Assembly (NCBI GenBank): GCA_046304235.1
Contig: JBKCEW010000138.1
Span: 1 to 30,824 of the forward strand
Length of the DNA stretch: 30,824 bases
Direction: 5' to 3'
Source: CANHVK01 sp046304235
GTDB taxonomy: Bacteria > Bacteroidota > Bacteroidia > Flavobacteriales_D > Crocinitomicaceae
Position 1 is the stretch's first letter, and each line of letters opens with the position of its first letter. The notes beneath the pieces are model-generated. The model saw only the letters and a list, made by a program, of their open reading frames with translations. It was not told the origin of the DNA and did not search any database. Position numbers and translations under genes: made by a program. Shown piece by piece: positions 17,098 to 24,035 of the stretch.

Positions 17098-17829
17098 TTA
17101 TTTTTTTAATGATTTTAAAACAGTTAGTGAACTAAATACAAAAATGGTAATCACTGAAAGAAAATACATTAAGTCACTCGTATCTACTACTCCTTTTTTA
17201 ATAGATTCATAATGATATGAAGCACTTAAATATCTAATTATCAAATCAAAATCTCCCATTAAATTAAATGAACCTAATAAATTCAATCCATCGTACAAAA
17301 ACCAACAAAAAAACATAGCTAAAATAAAGGCAACAATCTGACTATTCGTTAATGAAGATGAAAAAATACCAATAGAAATGAATGTAGCGCCCAATAAAAT
17401 CAAACCTAAATATGAAGTAATCGTAGCACCATCGTCTATTACACCTACAGGATTGCCTAAAGAATACATCGACCAATAATAAATTAATGTCGGTATTAAT
17501 GCTATTATTAATAAAATAACTGATGATAAATACTTGGCCATTATTATTTCAAAATCTGAAATTGGTTTTGTAAATAAAACTTCAATGGTGCCATTTTTCC
17601 TTTCCTCAGCAATAGACTTCATTGTAATTGCAGGAATTAAAATCAAAAAAATAGTTGGTGAAAGATTGAAAAAAGGAATCAGATCAGACTCCATACCCTC
17701 AAGCAAATTTGTGTTGTAGGAAATTACCCAATGAAATAAACCGGAGGTAAGTAAAAAGATTATAATAAAAACGTAACCTATAATTGAGGTTAAAAAACTT
17801 TTTATCTCCTTTATCAATAAAGAATACAT
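17098..17829 (-). CDS. gldF: Gliding-associated ABC transporter permease GldF
   Basis: The integral membrane component of the GldA-GldF-GldG transporter. The protein has 243 residues and six predicted membrane helices (about 13-32, 52-70, 97-118, 135-158, 161-183, 217-237). The conserved cytoplasmic loop MKSIAEERKNGTIEVLFTKP (about 66-85) is the ABC-2 permease block expected to contact the ATPase. Its start is two bases after the stop of the lipoprotein gene, and gldG follows after seven bases, so the three form one transcription unit with the DUF4340 gene. The ATPase gene gldA is absent from this window, which is normal because gldA is usually unlinked. Confidence 0.93.
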   Translation of the reverse strand: MYSLLIKEIKSFLTSIIGYVFIIIFLLTSGLFHWVISYNTNLLEGMESDLIPFFNLSPTIFLILIPAITMKSIAEERKNGTIEVLFTKPISDFEIIMAKYLSSVILLIIALIPTLIYYWSMYSLGNPVGVIDDGATITSYLGLILLGATFISIGIFSSSLTNSQIVAFILAMFFCWFLYDGLNLLGSFNLMGDFDLIIRYLSASYHYESIKKGVVDTSDLMYFLSVITIFVFSSLTVLKSLKK

Positions 17830-17831
17830 AA

Positions 17832-18350
17832 TTAAAATGATCTAATTGGTCTAAATGTAAGTGCAGTACCTTTATGTTCAGCATTACCTCTTTCAGCAGT
17901 TCCAAAATTGAAATGCCAAGCTCCCAAAGAGAAATTTTCAGTTGAACTCCAATATTTACCAGAAGAAAAACCACCTAATCCATTAGCATGCAACTGACTA
18001 TACATCAACTCTAATTCACCAATTGAAGGTAAATACCAATCATCATATCCATCAACTTCATATTCATCACAATATTTTGCTGCTGACATTTCTTCACACA
18101 TATCTACTATATCTTTGGTGTTTTGTTCTCCATCTCCCACATCTTCTCCATCAGCTCCATCAATTAAAGAACCGTAACATCCCCACTTTAGACCTCCTTT
18201 TTTATCTTTAGGCGCTGCACACAACCCTTTACCCCAAATATTAATTTTAAAAATATATCCTCCTTTATAAATGTCCCCAATCTTATGTTTGGATTTTGCA
18301 CAAGAAAATAAAGAAAGTAATAAGACACAAGCTACAAAGTATCTAATCAT
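17832..18350 (-). CDS. Lipoprotein with Lcl/DUF1566-type C-terminal domain
   Basis: A 172-residue predicted lipoprotein. MIRYFVACVLLLSLFSC ends in a lipobox with Cys17 as the lipidated residue. Residues about 25-172 resemble the Lcl C-terminal / 'Fib_succ_major' fold: IGDIYKGGYIF at the start, DWYLPSIGELELMYSQ in the middle, YWSSTE and a final FRPIRSF. These domains are common in Bacteroidota surface proteins and relate to collagen- or lectin-like adhesins. The ATG at 18350 was chosen over an in-frame TTG at 18371, which lies about at the predicted transcription start. It is two bases upstream of gldF and so first in the gld transcript. A link to gliding or type IX secretion is suggested only by position. 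Confidence 0.83.
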   Translation of the reverse strand: MIRYFVACVLLLSLFSCAKSKHKIGDIYKGGYIFKINIWGKGLCAAPKDKKGGLKWGCYGSLIDGADGEDVGDGEQNTKDIVDMCEEMSAAKYCDEYEVDGYDDWYLPSIGELELMYSQLHANGLGGFSSGKYWSSTENFSLGAWHFNFGTAERGNAEHKGTALTFRPIRSF

Positions 18351-18376
18351 ATGTTGTTGTTTTAATATCAAAGTAT

Positions 18377-18384
18377 CAAAAATA
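18377..18384 (-). promoter_or_regulatory. Candidate -7 promoter box for the lipoprotein-gldF-gldG unit
   Basis: The minus strand reads TATTTTTG, matching TAnnTTTG, 26 bases before the lipoprotein ATG at 18350 and within the 71-base gap after the SDR gene. It is the only such box in this gap; a -33 TTG at normal spacing is not seen. Confidence 0.4.
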
Positions 18385-18421
18385 AAATTTTTAAAGGAAT
18401 AATTATTTATTTTTAGTCAAT

Positions 18422-19111
18422 TTAAGGTGTCGATAAAGACACAGGAATAATTTTTCCATTTAACCATTGATTCGCATTCAATGTAAAATCAACGATATAT
18501 TCTGCCATTTTGGAGGCTGAAACCGGTGCTTGATATCCTGGAAATGCTTGTTCTAACATATTTGTTTGAGCAGCACCCAAACAAAGGCAATTAAAACTGA
18601 TGTTTGAATCCTTGAATTCTTCAGCTAACATCTCTGTCAAATTTGTTAAAGCAGCTTTTGAGGATGAATAACTTGATAAACCAGAAAATTTCACAGATCC
18701 TTGAAATGCCCCCATAGAACTTACAGTAACCACATGCGAATTTGGATTATTCATTTTTGGTATAACAACTTGAAAGACATTAAAAGCAGAAAGTACATTA
18801 ACTTTGTAACTTGATAATATTTCTTCTTCAGATAATTCTAAAAATGGTTTATTTATCAATTTACCAGCATTAAAAACAAGAAAATCAATCGACTGAAAAC
18901 TATCCAAAAATTGATGTAAATCTGTTTTTAAATTCGTAGATTCTAAATCTATATTTTTACAAATAACATTATCTAACTTTTCGAAATCAGTATTCGATTC
19001 TACATTTCTAGAAATGGCTAACACTGTATTTGCATTATTTAGAGCAAATAATTTGGTCAATTCTTCACCAATCCCCGTACTTGCACCTACAATTAGAATA
19101 TTTTTATGCAT
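18422..19111 (-). CDS. Short-chain dehydrogenase/reductase (SDR)
   Basis: A 229-residue NAD(P)-dependent oxidoreductase of the classical SDR type. It has GASTGIG (about 9-15) for cofactor binding, the NAG motif in FNAGKL (about 86), the catalytic Ser in VTVSSMGA (about 129-136) and YSSSK (about 147-151). The Arg after the first beta-alpha unit (ISRN) suggests NADPH preference, as inference. The ATG at 19111 gives a clean Rossmann start and overlaps the end of the preceding reductase gene by 8 bases, implying coupling. An in-frame TTG at 19126 was not used. It is third in the unit with two PaaE-like genes; the substrate is unknown, but a role in aromatic or acyl-CoA breakdown fits the neighbours. 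Confidence 0.88.
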   Translation of the reverse strand: MHKNILIVGASTGIGEELTKLFALNNANTVLAISRNVESNTDFEKLDNVICKNIDLESTNLKTDLHQFLDSFQSIDFLVFNAGKLINKPFLELSEEEILSSYKVNVLSAFNVFQVVIPKMNNPNSHVVTVSSMGAFQGSVKFSGLSSYSSSKAALTNLTEMLAEEFKDSNISFNCLCLGAAQTNMLEQAFPGYQAPVSASKMAEYIVDFTLNANQWLNGKIIPVSLSTP

Positions 19112-20189
19112 CGTATGATAATACAATTTTATCAGTTGTAGGATGAGATTGACATGTTAAAACATAACCATCTTTTACTTCTTCATCTGTAAGAGAATAA
19201 TTCATCAACATCAACATATCACCTTCCAATACTTTTGCACGACAAGCACAACACACTCCACCTCTACAAGAATATGGAGGATCAACTCCTTGATCATTTA
19301 ATGCTTCAAGTATTGTTTTATCTTTTGCGTTATAATCAAATTCGATCTTTTCTTGATCCAAGATAACAGTAACTTCAGTTCTACCAGGATAAATCTCTTT
19401 TGCTTCAGTATTCTCTTGTTTCATTAAAACAGGTGTAGTAAATAATTCAAAATGAATTTTATCTTTATTCACACCAAACATTTCCAATACAGTCTTAGCA
19501 TTTAAAATCAATTCCTCTGGCCCACACATATAATACGCATCAGCTTTCAATAGATTAAGGTCAGACTTTATTATTTCAGTGATTTTTTCTTTGTTTAATC
19601 TTCCTTGCAATTCACCATCTACTTTTTCTTGTGAATAAGCAAATGTTGTTTTAGTATTTCTTAAGTTGGCTAAATCAGATTTAAACATCACTGAATCAGA
19701 AGTTTTATTACCATAAAACAATCTAAAATCAGCTACTTCATTTTCTAATTTTTTAACCATCGATAAGATTGGTGTAATACCACTTCCAGCAACAAATGAA
19801 ACGATAAAACGAGCATTTGAATCAAGTTTAAAATTACCTTGAGGTTCAGAAACCAATAATTCATCACCCTGATTTAAATTTGTCAATGCCCAATTAGAGA
19901 ATTTCCCATAAGGAACTTTCTTAACAGCGATTGATAACTGTTCGGATGGTGCGCTACAAATTGAATACGATCTTCTTAATTCCTCACCATCAATAGTTTT
20001 AATAATGGTAAGGTATTGACCAGCCACAAAATCAAAATTTGATTTTATATCATCCGATAATTCAAAAGAAATCTTGACACTATCATCCGTCAATTTATGA
20101 ACACCACTCACAGTTAAATTGTGAAAACCTTGGTGTTTTTGTGTCTCTTTTTCTTGTTTTGAACCGAATATTTTTGAAAAAATCCCCAT
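19104..20189 (-). CDS. paaE: PaaE-type ferredoxin reductase (second tandem copy)
   Basis: Transfers electrons from NAD(P)H through FAD and a 2Fe-2S cluster to the PaaABC oxygenase. The protein has 361 residues: a ferredoxin-reductase barrel with the FAD motif RRSYSICSAP, an NAD domain with GSGITPILSM, and a plant-type ferredoxin domain at the C-terminus with cysteines C308, C313, C316 (CRGGVCCAC) and C346 (LTCQ). An extra N-terminal segment of about 25 residues (MGIFSKIFGSKQEKETQKHQ), absent from its tandem partner, looks like a charged amphipathic tail. It lies ten bases after the first copy and overlaps the SDR gene. All cofactor residues are kept, so both copies should be active; which serves PaaABC is not decided. 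Confidence 0.87.
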   Translation of the reverse strand: MGIFSKIFGSKQEKETQKHQGFHNLTVSGVHKLTDDSVKISFELSDDIKSNFDFVAGQYLTIIKTIDGEELRRSYSICSAPSEQLSIAVKKVPYGKFSNWALTNLNQGDELLVSEPQGNFKLDSNARFIVSFVAGSGITPILSMVKKLENEVADFRLFYGNKTSDSVMFKSDLANLRNTKTTFAYSQEKVDGELQGRLNKEKITEIIKSDLNLLKADAYYMCGPEELILNAKTVLEMFGVNKDKIHFELFTTPVLMKQENTEAKEIYPGRTEVTVILDQEKIEFDYNAKDKTILEALNDQGVDPPYSCRGGVCCACRAKVLEGDMLMLMNYSLTDEEVKDGYVLTCQSHPTTDKIVLSYDA

Positions 20190-20199
20190 ATTAAATTAT

Positions 20200-21258
20200 T
20201 TAATCGTCAAATGAAACTACTAATTTTTCTGATGTTGGGTGTGCTTGACAAGTTAAAATATAGCCTGCTTCAACCTCATCAGGTTCTAATGCATAATTTA
20301 CAGTCATTTTCGCTGTACCTTCTAAAATTTTCGCTTTACAAGTACAACAAACCCCACCTTTACAAGCAAATGGTAAATCTGCACCTGCATCTAATGCTGC
20401 ATCTAAAATATTTTTTTCGTTGGATGCTAAATTTATATCCAATTCTTCACCGTCTAAAATCACTTTAACTCTAGCGGTAATTATTTCTTCGTTTACCTGT
20501 TGCTCAACGACTTTGGTCACCGTACCAAAAAGTTCAAAATGCACTTTTTTAGTATCAAAATTATTTTCGATGTAAGCTTCTTTTACTCCTAAAATCATCG
20601 ATTCTGGTCCGCAGATAAATACCCCATCGGTTTGATCAATCGGCACCAAAGTCTTGATTATCGCATTCGCTTTTTCTTTATCTATCCTACCTGATTGTAA
20701 TTTATTTCCTAAACTCTCTCTCGATAAAATATGAATCACTCTGAATCTCTCCATGTACAAATTCTTAAGTGCTTCTAATTCTTCACGAAAAATGATAGAA
20801 TTAAACCCTTTATTTCCATATACCAAAGTTGCTTCTGCCGTTTTGCTCTGTGAAAGTATCGTTTTAATCATAGAGAACACAGGAGTTATTCCTGAACCAG
20901 AAGCATAAAAAACAAACGATTTAGTTTCAATTTCTTCAGGTAAAAGAAAATTCCCCATCGGAGTCATCACTTCAACAGACTCTCCTGCTTTTAAAACGTC
21001 ATTTGCATAAGTAGAAAATTTACCATTCTCAATTTTTTTAACTGCTACTCTCCATTCATTTTCAAAAGGAGAAGAACATAAGGAATAAGACCTTCTTATT
21101 TCCTCGTTATCAAGAATAGTTTTAAATGTAATATATTGACCAGATTGGTACTTAAATGCAGATTGTAGTTCTTGAGGAATATTCAAAGAAATCGAAACAG
21201 AATCAGCTGTTTCACTTCTAACATCAAGGACTTCAAGTGTATAAAAATTTGGTTTCAT
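20200..21258 (-). CDS. paaE: PaaE-type ferredoxin reductase (first tandem copy)
   Basis: Phenylacetyl-CoA epoxidase reductase subunit or close paralogue, 352 residues, the typical PaaE length. Order: FAD-binding barrel (RRSYSLCSSP, about 59-68), NAD-binding domain (GSGITPVFSM, about 121-130), then a 2Fe-2S domain with C299, C304, C307 (CKGGVCCTC) and C337 (LTCQ). It is divergently transcribed from paaA across a 181-base region carrying promoter boxes on both strands, which is the best argument that this copy is the PaaE partner of PaaABC. The second copy follows after ten bases. In E. coli PaaE is encoded in the same operon as PaaABCD; here it has been split onto the opposite strand and doubled. 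Confidence 0.9.
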   Translation of the reverse strand: MKPNFYTLEVLDVRSETADSVSISLNIPQELQSAFKYQSGQYITFKTILDNEEIRRSYSLCSSPFENEWRVAVKKIENGKFSTYANDVLKAGESVEVMTPMGNFLLPEEIETKSFVFYASGSGITPVFSMIKTILSQSKTAEATLVYGNKGFNSIIFREELEALKNLYMERFRVIHILSRESLGNKLQSGRIDKEKANAIIKTLVPIDQTDGVFICGPESMILGVKEAYIENNFDTKKVHFELFGTVTKVVEQQVNEEIITARVKVILDGEELDINLASNEKNILDAALDAGADLPFACKGGVCCTCKAKILEGTAKMTVNYALEPDEVEAGYILTCQAHPTSEKLVVSFDD

Positions 21259-21300
21259 TCAGAGTCAGATAAATAAAAATATTTATTCGAAAATAAGGAA

Positions 21301-21332
21301 CAAAGTTACAAAAAGTATTTTTTAAGCATCAA
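21301..21332 (-). promoter_or_regulatory. Candidate promoter for the paaE-paaE-SDR unit
   Basis: The minus strand reads TAACTTTG (21301-21308), with a TTG at 21330-21332, 21 bases upstream. Both match the Bacteroidota pattern TTG-N17-23-TAnnTTTG. The box is 42 bases before the start codon at 21258. This is the most complete promoter match in the window. Confidence 0.6.
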
Positions 21333-21394
21333 TAAAAAATAAAAGTATCATACGTCAGTTATTTTTTGTAATTTACTAATAAGAATAAAATCGT

Positions 21395-21419
21395 TAGATT
21401 TGTAATACATATTTATGTA
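21395..21419 (+). promoter_or_regulatory. Candidate paaA promoter with overlapping palindromic operator
   Basis: TAGATTTG (21395-21402) matches the TAnnTTTG -7 box, 37 bases before the paaA ATG. Directly after it lies the dyad TACATA-TT-TATGTA (21406-21419), placed over the expected transcription start. A TTTG at 21365-21368 is 26 bases upstream, slightly far for a -33 box. The palindrome could be a repressor site for the divergent paa genes; no regulator gene is in the window. Confidence 0.5.
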
Positions 21420-21439
21420 CCCTCCTAAACTGCAGTATT

Positions 21440-22402
21440 ATGGAAAAGTTAAGCATAGATGAATTAGAAAAAAGATTTCAAGCAAAAATCGATGCTGATA
21501 TCAAAATCGAACCAAATGACTGGATGCCTGAAGCTTACAGAAAAACGTTAATAAGACAAATTTCGCAACACGCACATTCTGAAATCGTTGGTATGTTACC
21601 AGAAGGTAATTGGATTACAAGAGCACCAAGTTTAAAAAGAAAAGCCGTTTTACTTGCGAAAGTTCAAGATGAGGCTGGTCACGGACTTTATTTATATAGT
21701 GCTGCTGAAACTTTAGGAATGGACAGAGAACAAAGTATTGATGATTTACATTCGGGTAAAGCAAAATATTCTTCGATCTTCAACTACCCTACTTTGACTT
21801 GGGCAGATATGGGAAGTATCGGTTGGTTAGTGGATGGAGCTGCGATTATGAATCAGGTGCCTTTGTGTCGTTGTTCATACGGACCTTATGCACGTGCAAT
21901 GGTTAGAGTATGTAAAGAAGAGTCTTTTCACCAAAGACAAGGTTTTGAAATTATTTCCACGTTGGCAAATGGAACTCCAGAACAAAAAGCGATGGCACAA
22001 GAATCTTTGAACAGATGGTGGTGGCCTGCATTAATGATGTTTGGACCAAGTGATAAAGATTCTACTCACTCTGAGCAATCTATGAAATGGAAAATCAAGC
22101 GTGTAAGTAATGATGATTTGAGACAACAATTCGTAGATGTTACAGTACCTCAAGCGGAAATGATTGGCTTAACTGTTCCTGATAAAGATTTGAAGTGGAA
22201 TGAAGAACGAGGTCATTACGACTTCGGAGTTATCAATTGGGATGAATTCAATCAAGTAGTTCAAGGAAATGGACCTTGTAATTTCGAGCGTGTTGAAGCT
22301 AGAAAAAAAGCAAAAGAAAATGGTATGTGGGTAAGAGAAGCTGCACTTGCTTTTGCTGAAAAAAGAAAAAATAAAATAGACTTTAAGATTAAAGAAATTT
22401 AG
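21440..22402 (+). CDS. paaA: 1,2-phenylacetyl-CoA epoxidase subunit PaaA
   Basis: The catalytic, diiron-containing alpha subunit of the oxygenase that converts phenylacetyl-CoA to its ring-1,2-epoxide. The protein has 320 residues, as usual. The carboxylate-histidine ligands are visible in the two expected helices: E48 region (HAHSEIVG), E78-x2-H81 (QDEAGHG), and E161-x2-H164 (KEESFHQRQG). It is first in paaABCD-recG and divergent from paaE. A 93-base gap to paaB contains a long hairpin and a copy of the heptad-phased repeat, while the other paa genes are tightly packed. Assignment is secure. Confidence 0.97.
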   Translation: MEKLSIDELEKRFQAKIDADIKIEPNDWMPEAYRKTLIRQISQHAHSEIVGMLPEGNWITRAPSLKRKAVLLAKVQDEAGHGLYLYSAAETLGMDREQSIDDLHSGKAKYSSIFNYPTLTWADMGSIGWLVDGAAIMNQVPLCRCSYGPYARAMVRVCKEESFHQRQGFEIISTLANGTPEQKAMAQESLNRWWWPALMMFGPSDKDSTHSEQSMKWKIKRVSNDDLRQQFVDVTVPQAEMIGLTVPDKDLKWNEERGHYDFGVINWDEFNQVVQGNGPCNFERVEARKKAKENGMWVREAALAFAEKRKNKIDFKIKEI

Positions 22403-22431
22403 AAAAAAGAATTTTACAAATTTAAATAACC

Positions 22432-22482
22432 TAAAGATTTAGAAAATGAACAAGTCTTTTGTCTTTCATGTCTAAATCTTTA
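22432..22482 (+). other. Long inverted repeat (hairpin) between paaA and paaB
   Basis: A perfect 12-bp pair of arms (22432-22443 TAAAGATTTAGA, 22471-22482 TCTAAATCTTTA) encloses 27 bases. An inner 5-bp pair (ATGAA at 22446-22450 with TTCAT at 22465-22469) extends the stem. The arms are AT-only apart from two G-C pairs, and no T-run follows, so it is not a typical terminator. It overlaps repeat copy C and ends 14 bases before the paaB start codon at 22496. Confidence 0.65.
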
Positions 22483-22489
22483 AATCTAA
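22451..22489 (-). repeat. Heptad-phased intergenic element, copy C
   Basis: A 39-bp element in the paaA-paaB gap. On the minus strand it begins TTAGATTTAAAG and ends AAAAGACTTG, the same ends and length as copies A and B near 9.2-9.6 kb. AGA words recur at 6-9 base spacing. Like copy A it lies just before a start codon, here paaB six bases on. Confidence 0.55.
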
Positions 22490-22495
22490 AATAGT

Positions 22496-22783
22496 ATGAG
22501 TACAAAAGAATGGCCTTTATGGGAAGTTTTTATCAGAAGCAAACAAGGTTTAAGCCACAAGCACGTCGGAAGTTTAAGAGCTGCTGATTCTGAAATGGCA
22601 ATCGAAAATGCACGTGATGTATACACAAGAAGACTAGAAGGTGTTAGTATTTGGGTAGTAGAGTCTAAACTTATTGCTGCCTCTGACCCAAAAGATTCTG
22701 ACGCATACTTTGAACCGGCTGAAGATAAAATCTATCGTCACCCTACTTTTTACAATGTTCCTGACGGAATCTCTCACATGTAA
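22496..22783 (+). CDS. paaB: 1,2-phenylacetyl-CoA epoxidase subunit PaaB
   Basis: A small structural subunit (95 residues) of the PaaABCE complex that bridges PaaAC heterodimers. The sequence starts MSTKEWPLWEVFIRSKQG and contains HKHVGSLRAADSEMAIENAR (about 22-41), the family's most conserved block, and DVYTRRLEGVSIWVV. No cofactor site is expected. paaC follows after 11 bases. The gap before it is unusually long and structured, so its expression relative to paaA may be controlled separately. Confidence 0.96.
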   Translation: MSTKEWPLWEVFIRSKQGLSHKHVGSLRAADSEMAIENARDVYTRRLEGVSIWVVESKLIAASDPKDSDAYFEPAEDKIYRHPTFYNVPDGISHM

Positions 22784-22794
22784 TTGATTTAAAA

Positions 22795-23553
22795 ATGAAC
22801 ACTAAAAACCAATTATATAATTATATTCTTGAAATTGCTGACGATAGTTTGATTTTAGGTCAGCGTTTATCTGAATGGTGCGGACATGGTCCAATATTAG
22901 AAGAAGACATAGCGCTTACAAACATCGCTTTAGATTTTATAGGTCAAGCAAATAATTTATTTGAATATGCTTCTACTTTAAGCGAAAACAAAAACACTCC
23001 TGATCAATTAGCATTTTTAAGAGTTGATAATCAATTCAAGAATGCACTATTGTTGGAGCAACCAAATCGAGATTTTGCTTTTACTTTTGCAAGACAATTT
23101 TATTTTGATGCATTTAGAAAATTATTTTTTGAAAGATTAATCAATTCTAAAGACGAACAATTATCTGCAATAGCTGAAAAATCATTAAAAGAAACAAAAT
23201 ATCATTTAAAACATTCTTCAGAATGGATTATTCGATTAGGAGATGGAACCGAAGAATCTCATAGCCGAATTCAAACTGCTATCGATTTTTTATGGAAATA
23301 TACAAATGAATTATTTGAAGATAATTCTGCGTATGCTGAAATTATCGATTTAGACCTAGCTATTTCTGTTGCTGAAATTAAAGACTCATGGTTAGAATAT
23401 GTTCAAGCTATTCTTACTGAGGCAACATTAACTATACCAACTTCTACTTTTTTCCAAACCGGTGGTAGAAAAGGAATTCATACTGAACACCTTGGTTATC
23501 TTCTTGCTGAAATGCAATACATGCAAAGAACATACCCAAATTCAACATGGTAA
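22795..23553 (+). CDS. paaC: 1,2-phenylacetyl-CoA epoxidase subunit PaaC
   Basis: The non-catalytic partner of PaaA, related in fold to ferritin-like diiron proteins but without a working metal site. The protein has 252 residues, the family length. The N-terminal block LADDSLILGQRLSEWCGHGP appears here as IADDSLILGQRLSEWCGHG (about 14-32), followed by EEDIALTNIALDFIGQA (about 36-52). The C-terminal GGRKGIHTEHLGYLLAEMQY (about 223-242) is also typical. The stop overlaps the paaD start by seven bases, indicating coupled translation. Confidence 0.95.
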   Translation: MNTKNQLYNYILEIADDSLILGQRLSEWCGHGPILEEDIALTNIALDFIGQANNLFEYASTLSENKNTPDQLAFLRVDNQFKNALLLEQPNRDFAFTFARQFYFDAFRKLFFERLINSKDEQLSAIAEKSLKETKYHLKHSSEWIIRLGDGTEESHSRIQTAIDFLWKYTNELFEDNSAYAEIIDLDLAISVAEIKDSWLEYVQAILTEATLTIPTSTFFQTGGRKGIHTEHLGYLLAEMQYMQRTYPNSTW

Positions 23554-24026
23554 CAAATTCAATTATATGGGAATCTCTAGAAAAGGTATCTGATCCAGAG
23601 ATTCCTGTTTTAAGTATTGTAGATTTAGGCATTGTAAGGTCCGTAGAAATTGAAAACGAACTATGTACAATTACAATCACACCGACATATAGTGGTTGTC
23701 CTGCAATGCAAACTATTGAACAAGAAATCTTAAAGACCATAACTCCAATTATCAAAACAGAAGTCAAAAGCACCCTTACTCCTGCTTGGACTACGGATTG
23801 GATGTCAGAAAACGGACGCAATAAATTACGAGAATACGGCATTGCTCCACCTGAAAACGAGGTCGATAAAAGTGTACTCTTTGCAAAACCGACTGTTGTT
23901 CCTTGTCCTAAATGTGCAAGTTCAGATACAAAAATGGTTAGTCAATTTGGTAGCACAGCATGTAAGGCTCATTATCAATGCAATCAGTGTCTTGAACCCT
24001 TTGATTATTTTAAATGTTTGAGATAA
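23547..24026 (+). CDS. paaD: Phenylacetate pathway protein PaaD (MIP18 family, iron-sulfur assembly)
   Basis: PaaD is required for phenylacetate oxidation and is thought to help mature the metal sites of the epoxidase; it is not a structural subunit. The protein has 159 residues. It has an N-terminal MIP18/DUF59 domain (SDPEIPVLSIVDLGIVRSVE, about 12-30, and TPTYSGCPAMQTIE with the conserved Cys, about 50-63). A C-terminal zinc-ribbon-like part follows with CPKCASSDTK and CNQCLEPFDYFKC. Overlap with paaC and a nine-base gap to recG place it in the same transcript. Note that paaG, paaZ and paaK do not follow; recG does. Confidence 0.93.
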   Translation: MVTNSIIWESLEKVSDPEIPVLSIVDLGIVRSVEIENELCTITITPTYSGCPAMQTIEQEILKTITPIIKTEVKSTLTPAWTTDWMSENGRNKLREYGIAPPENEVDKSVLFAKPTVVPCPKCASSDTKMVSQFGSTACKAHYQCNQCLEPFDYFKCLR

Positions 24027-24035
24027 AATAAAGAG

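Noticed and set aside
17699..17974. Minus-strand frame overlapping gldF and the lipoprotein
   Set aside because: It is out of frame with two recognisable genes and starts inside one of them.
18351..18371. In-frame TTG start extending the lipoprotein by seven residues
   Set aside because: It would place extra residues before a clean lipoprotein signal and falls at the predicted transcription start.
19112..19126. In-frame TTG start extending the SDR by five residues
   Set aside because: The ATG at 19111 gives a standard Rossmann N-terminus and a typical short overlap with the preceding gene.
23444..23842. Minus-strand frame of 132 codons across the paaC-paaD junction
   Set aside because: Both strands cannot be explained by chance here except as a shadow of two well-conserved genes; the translated product has no family features.
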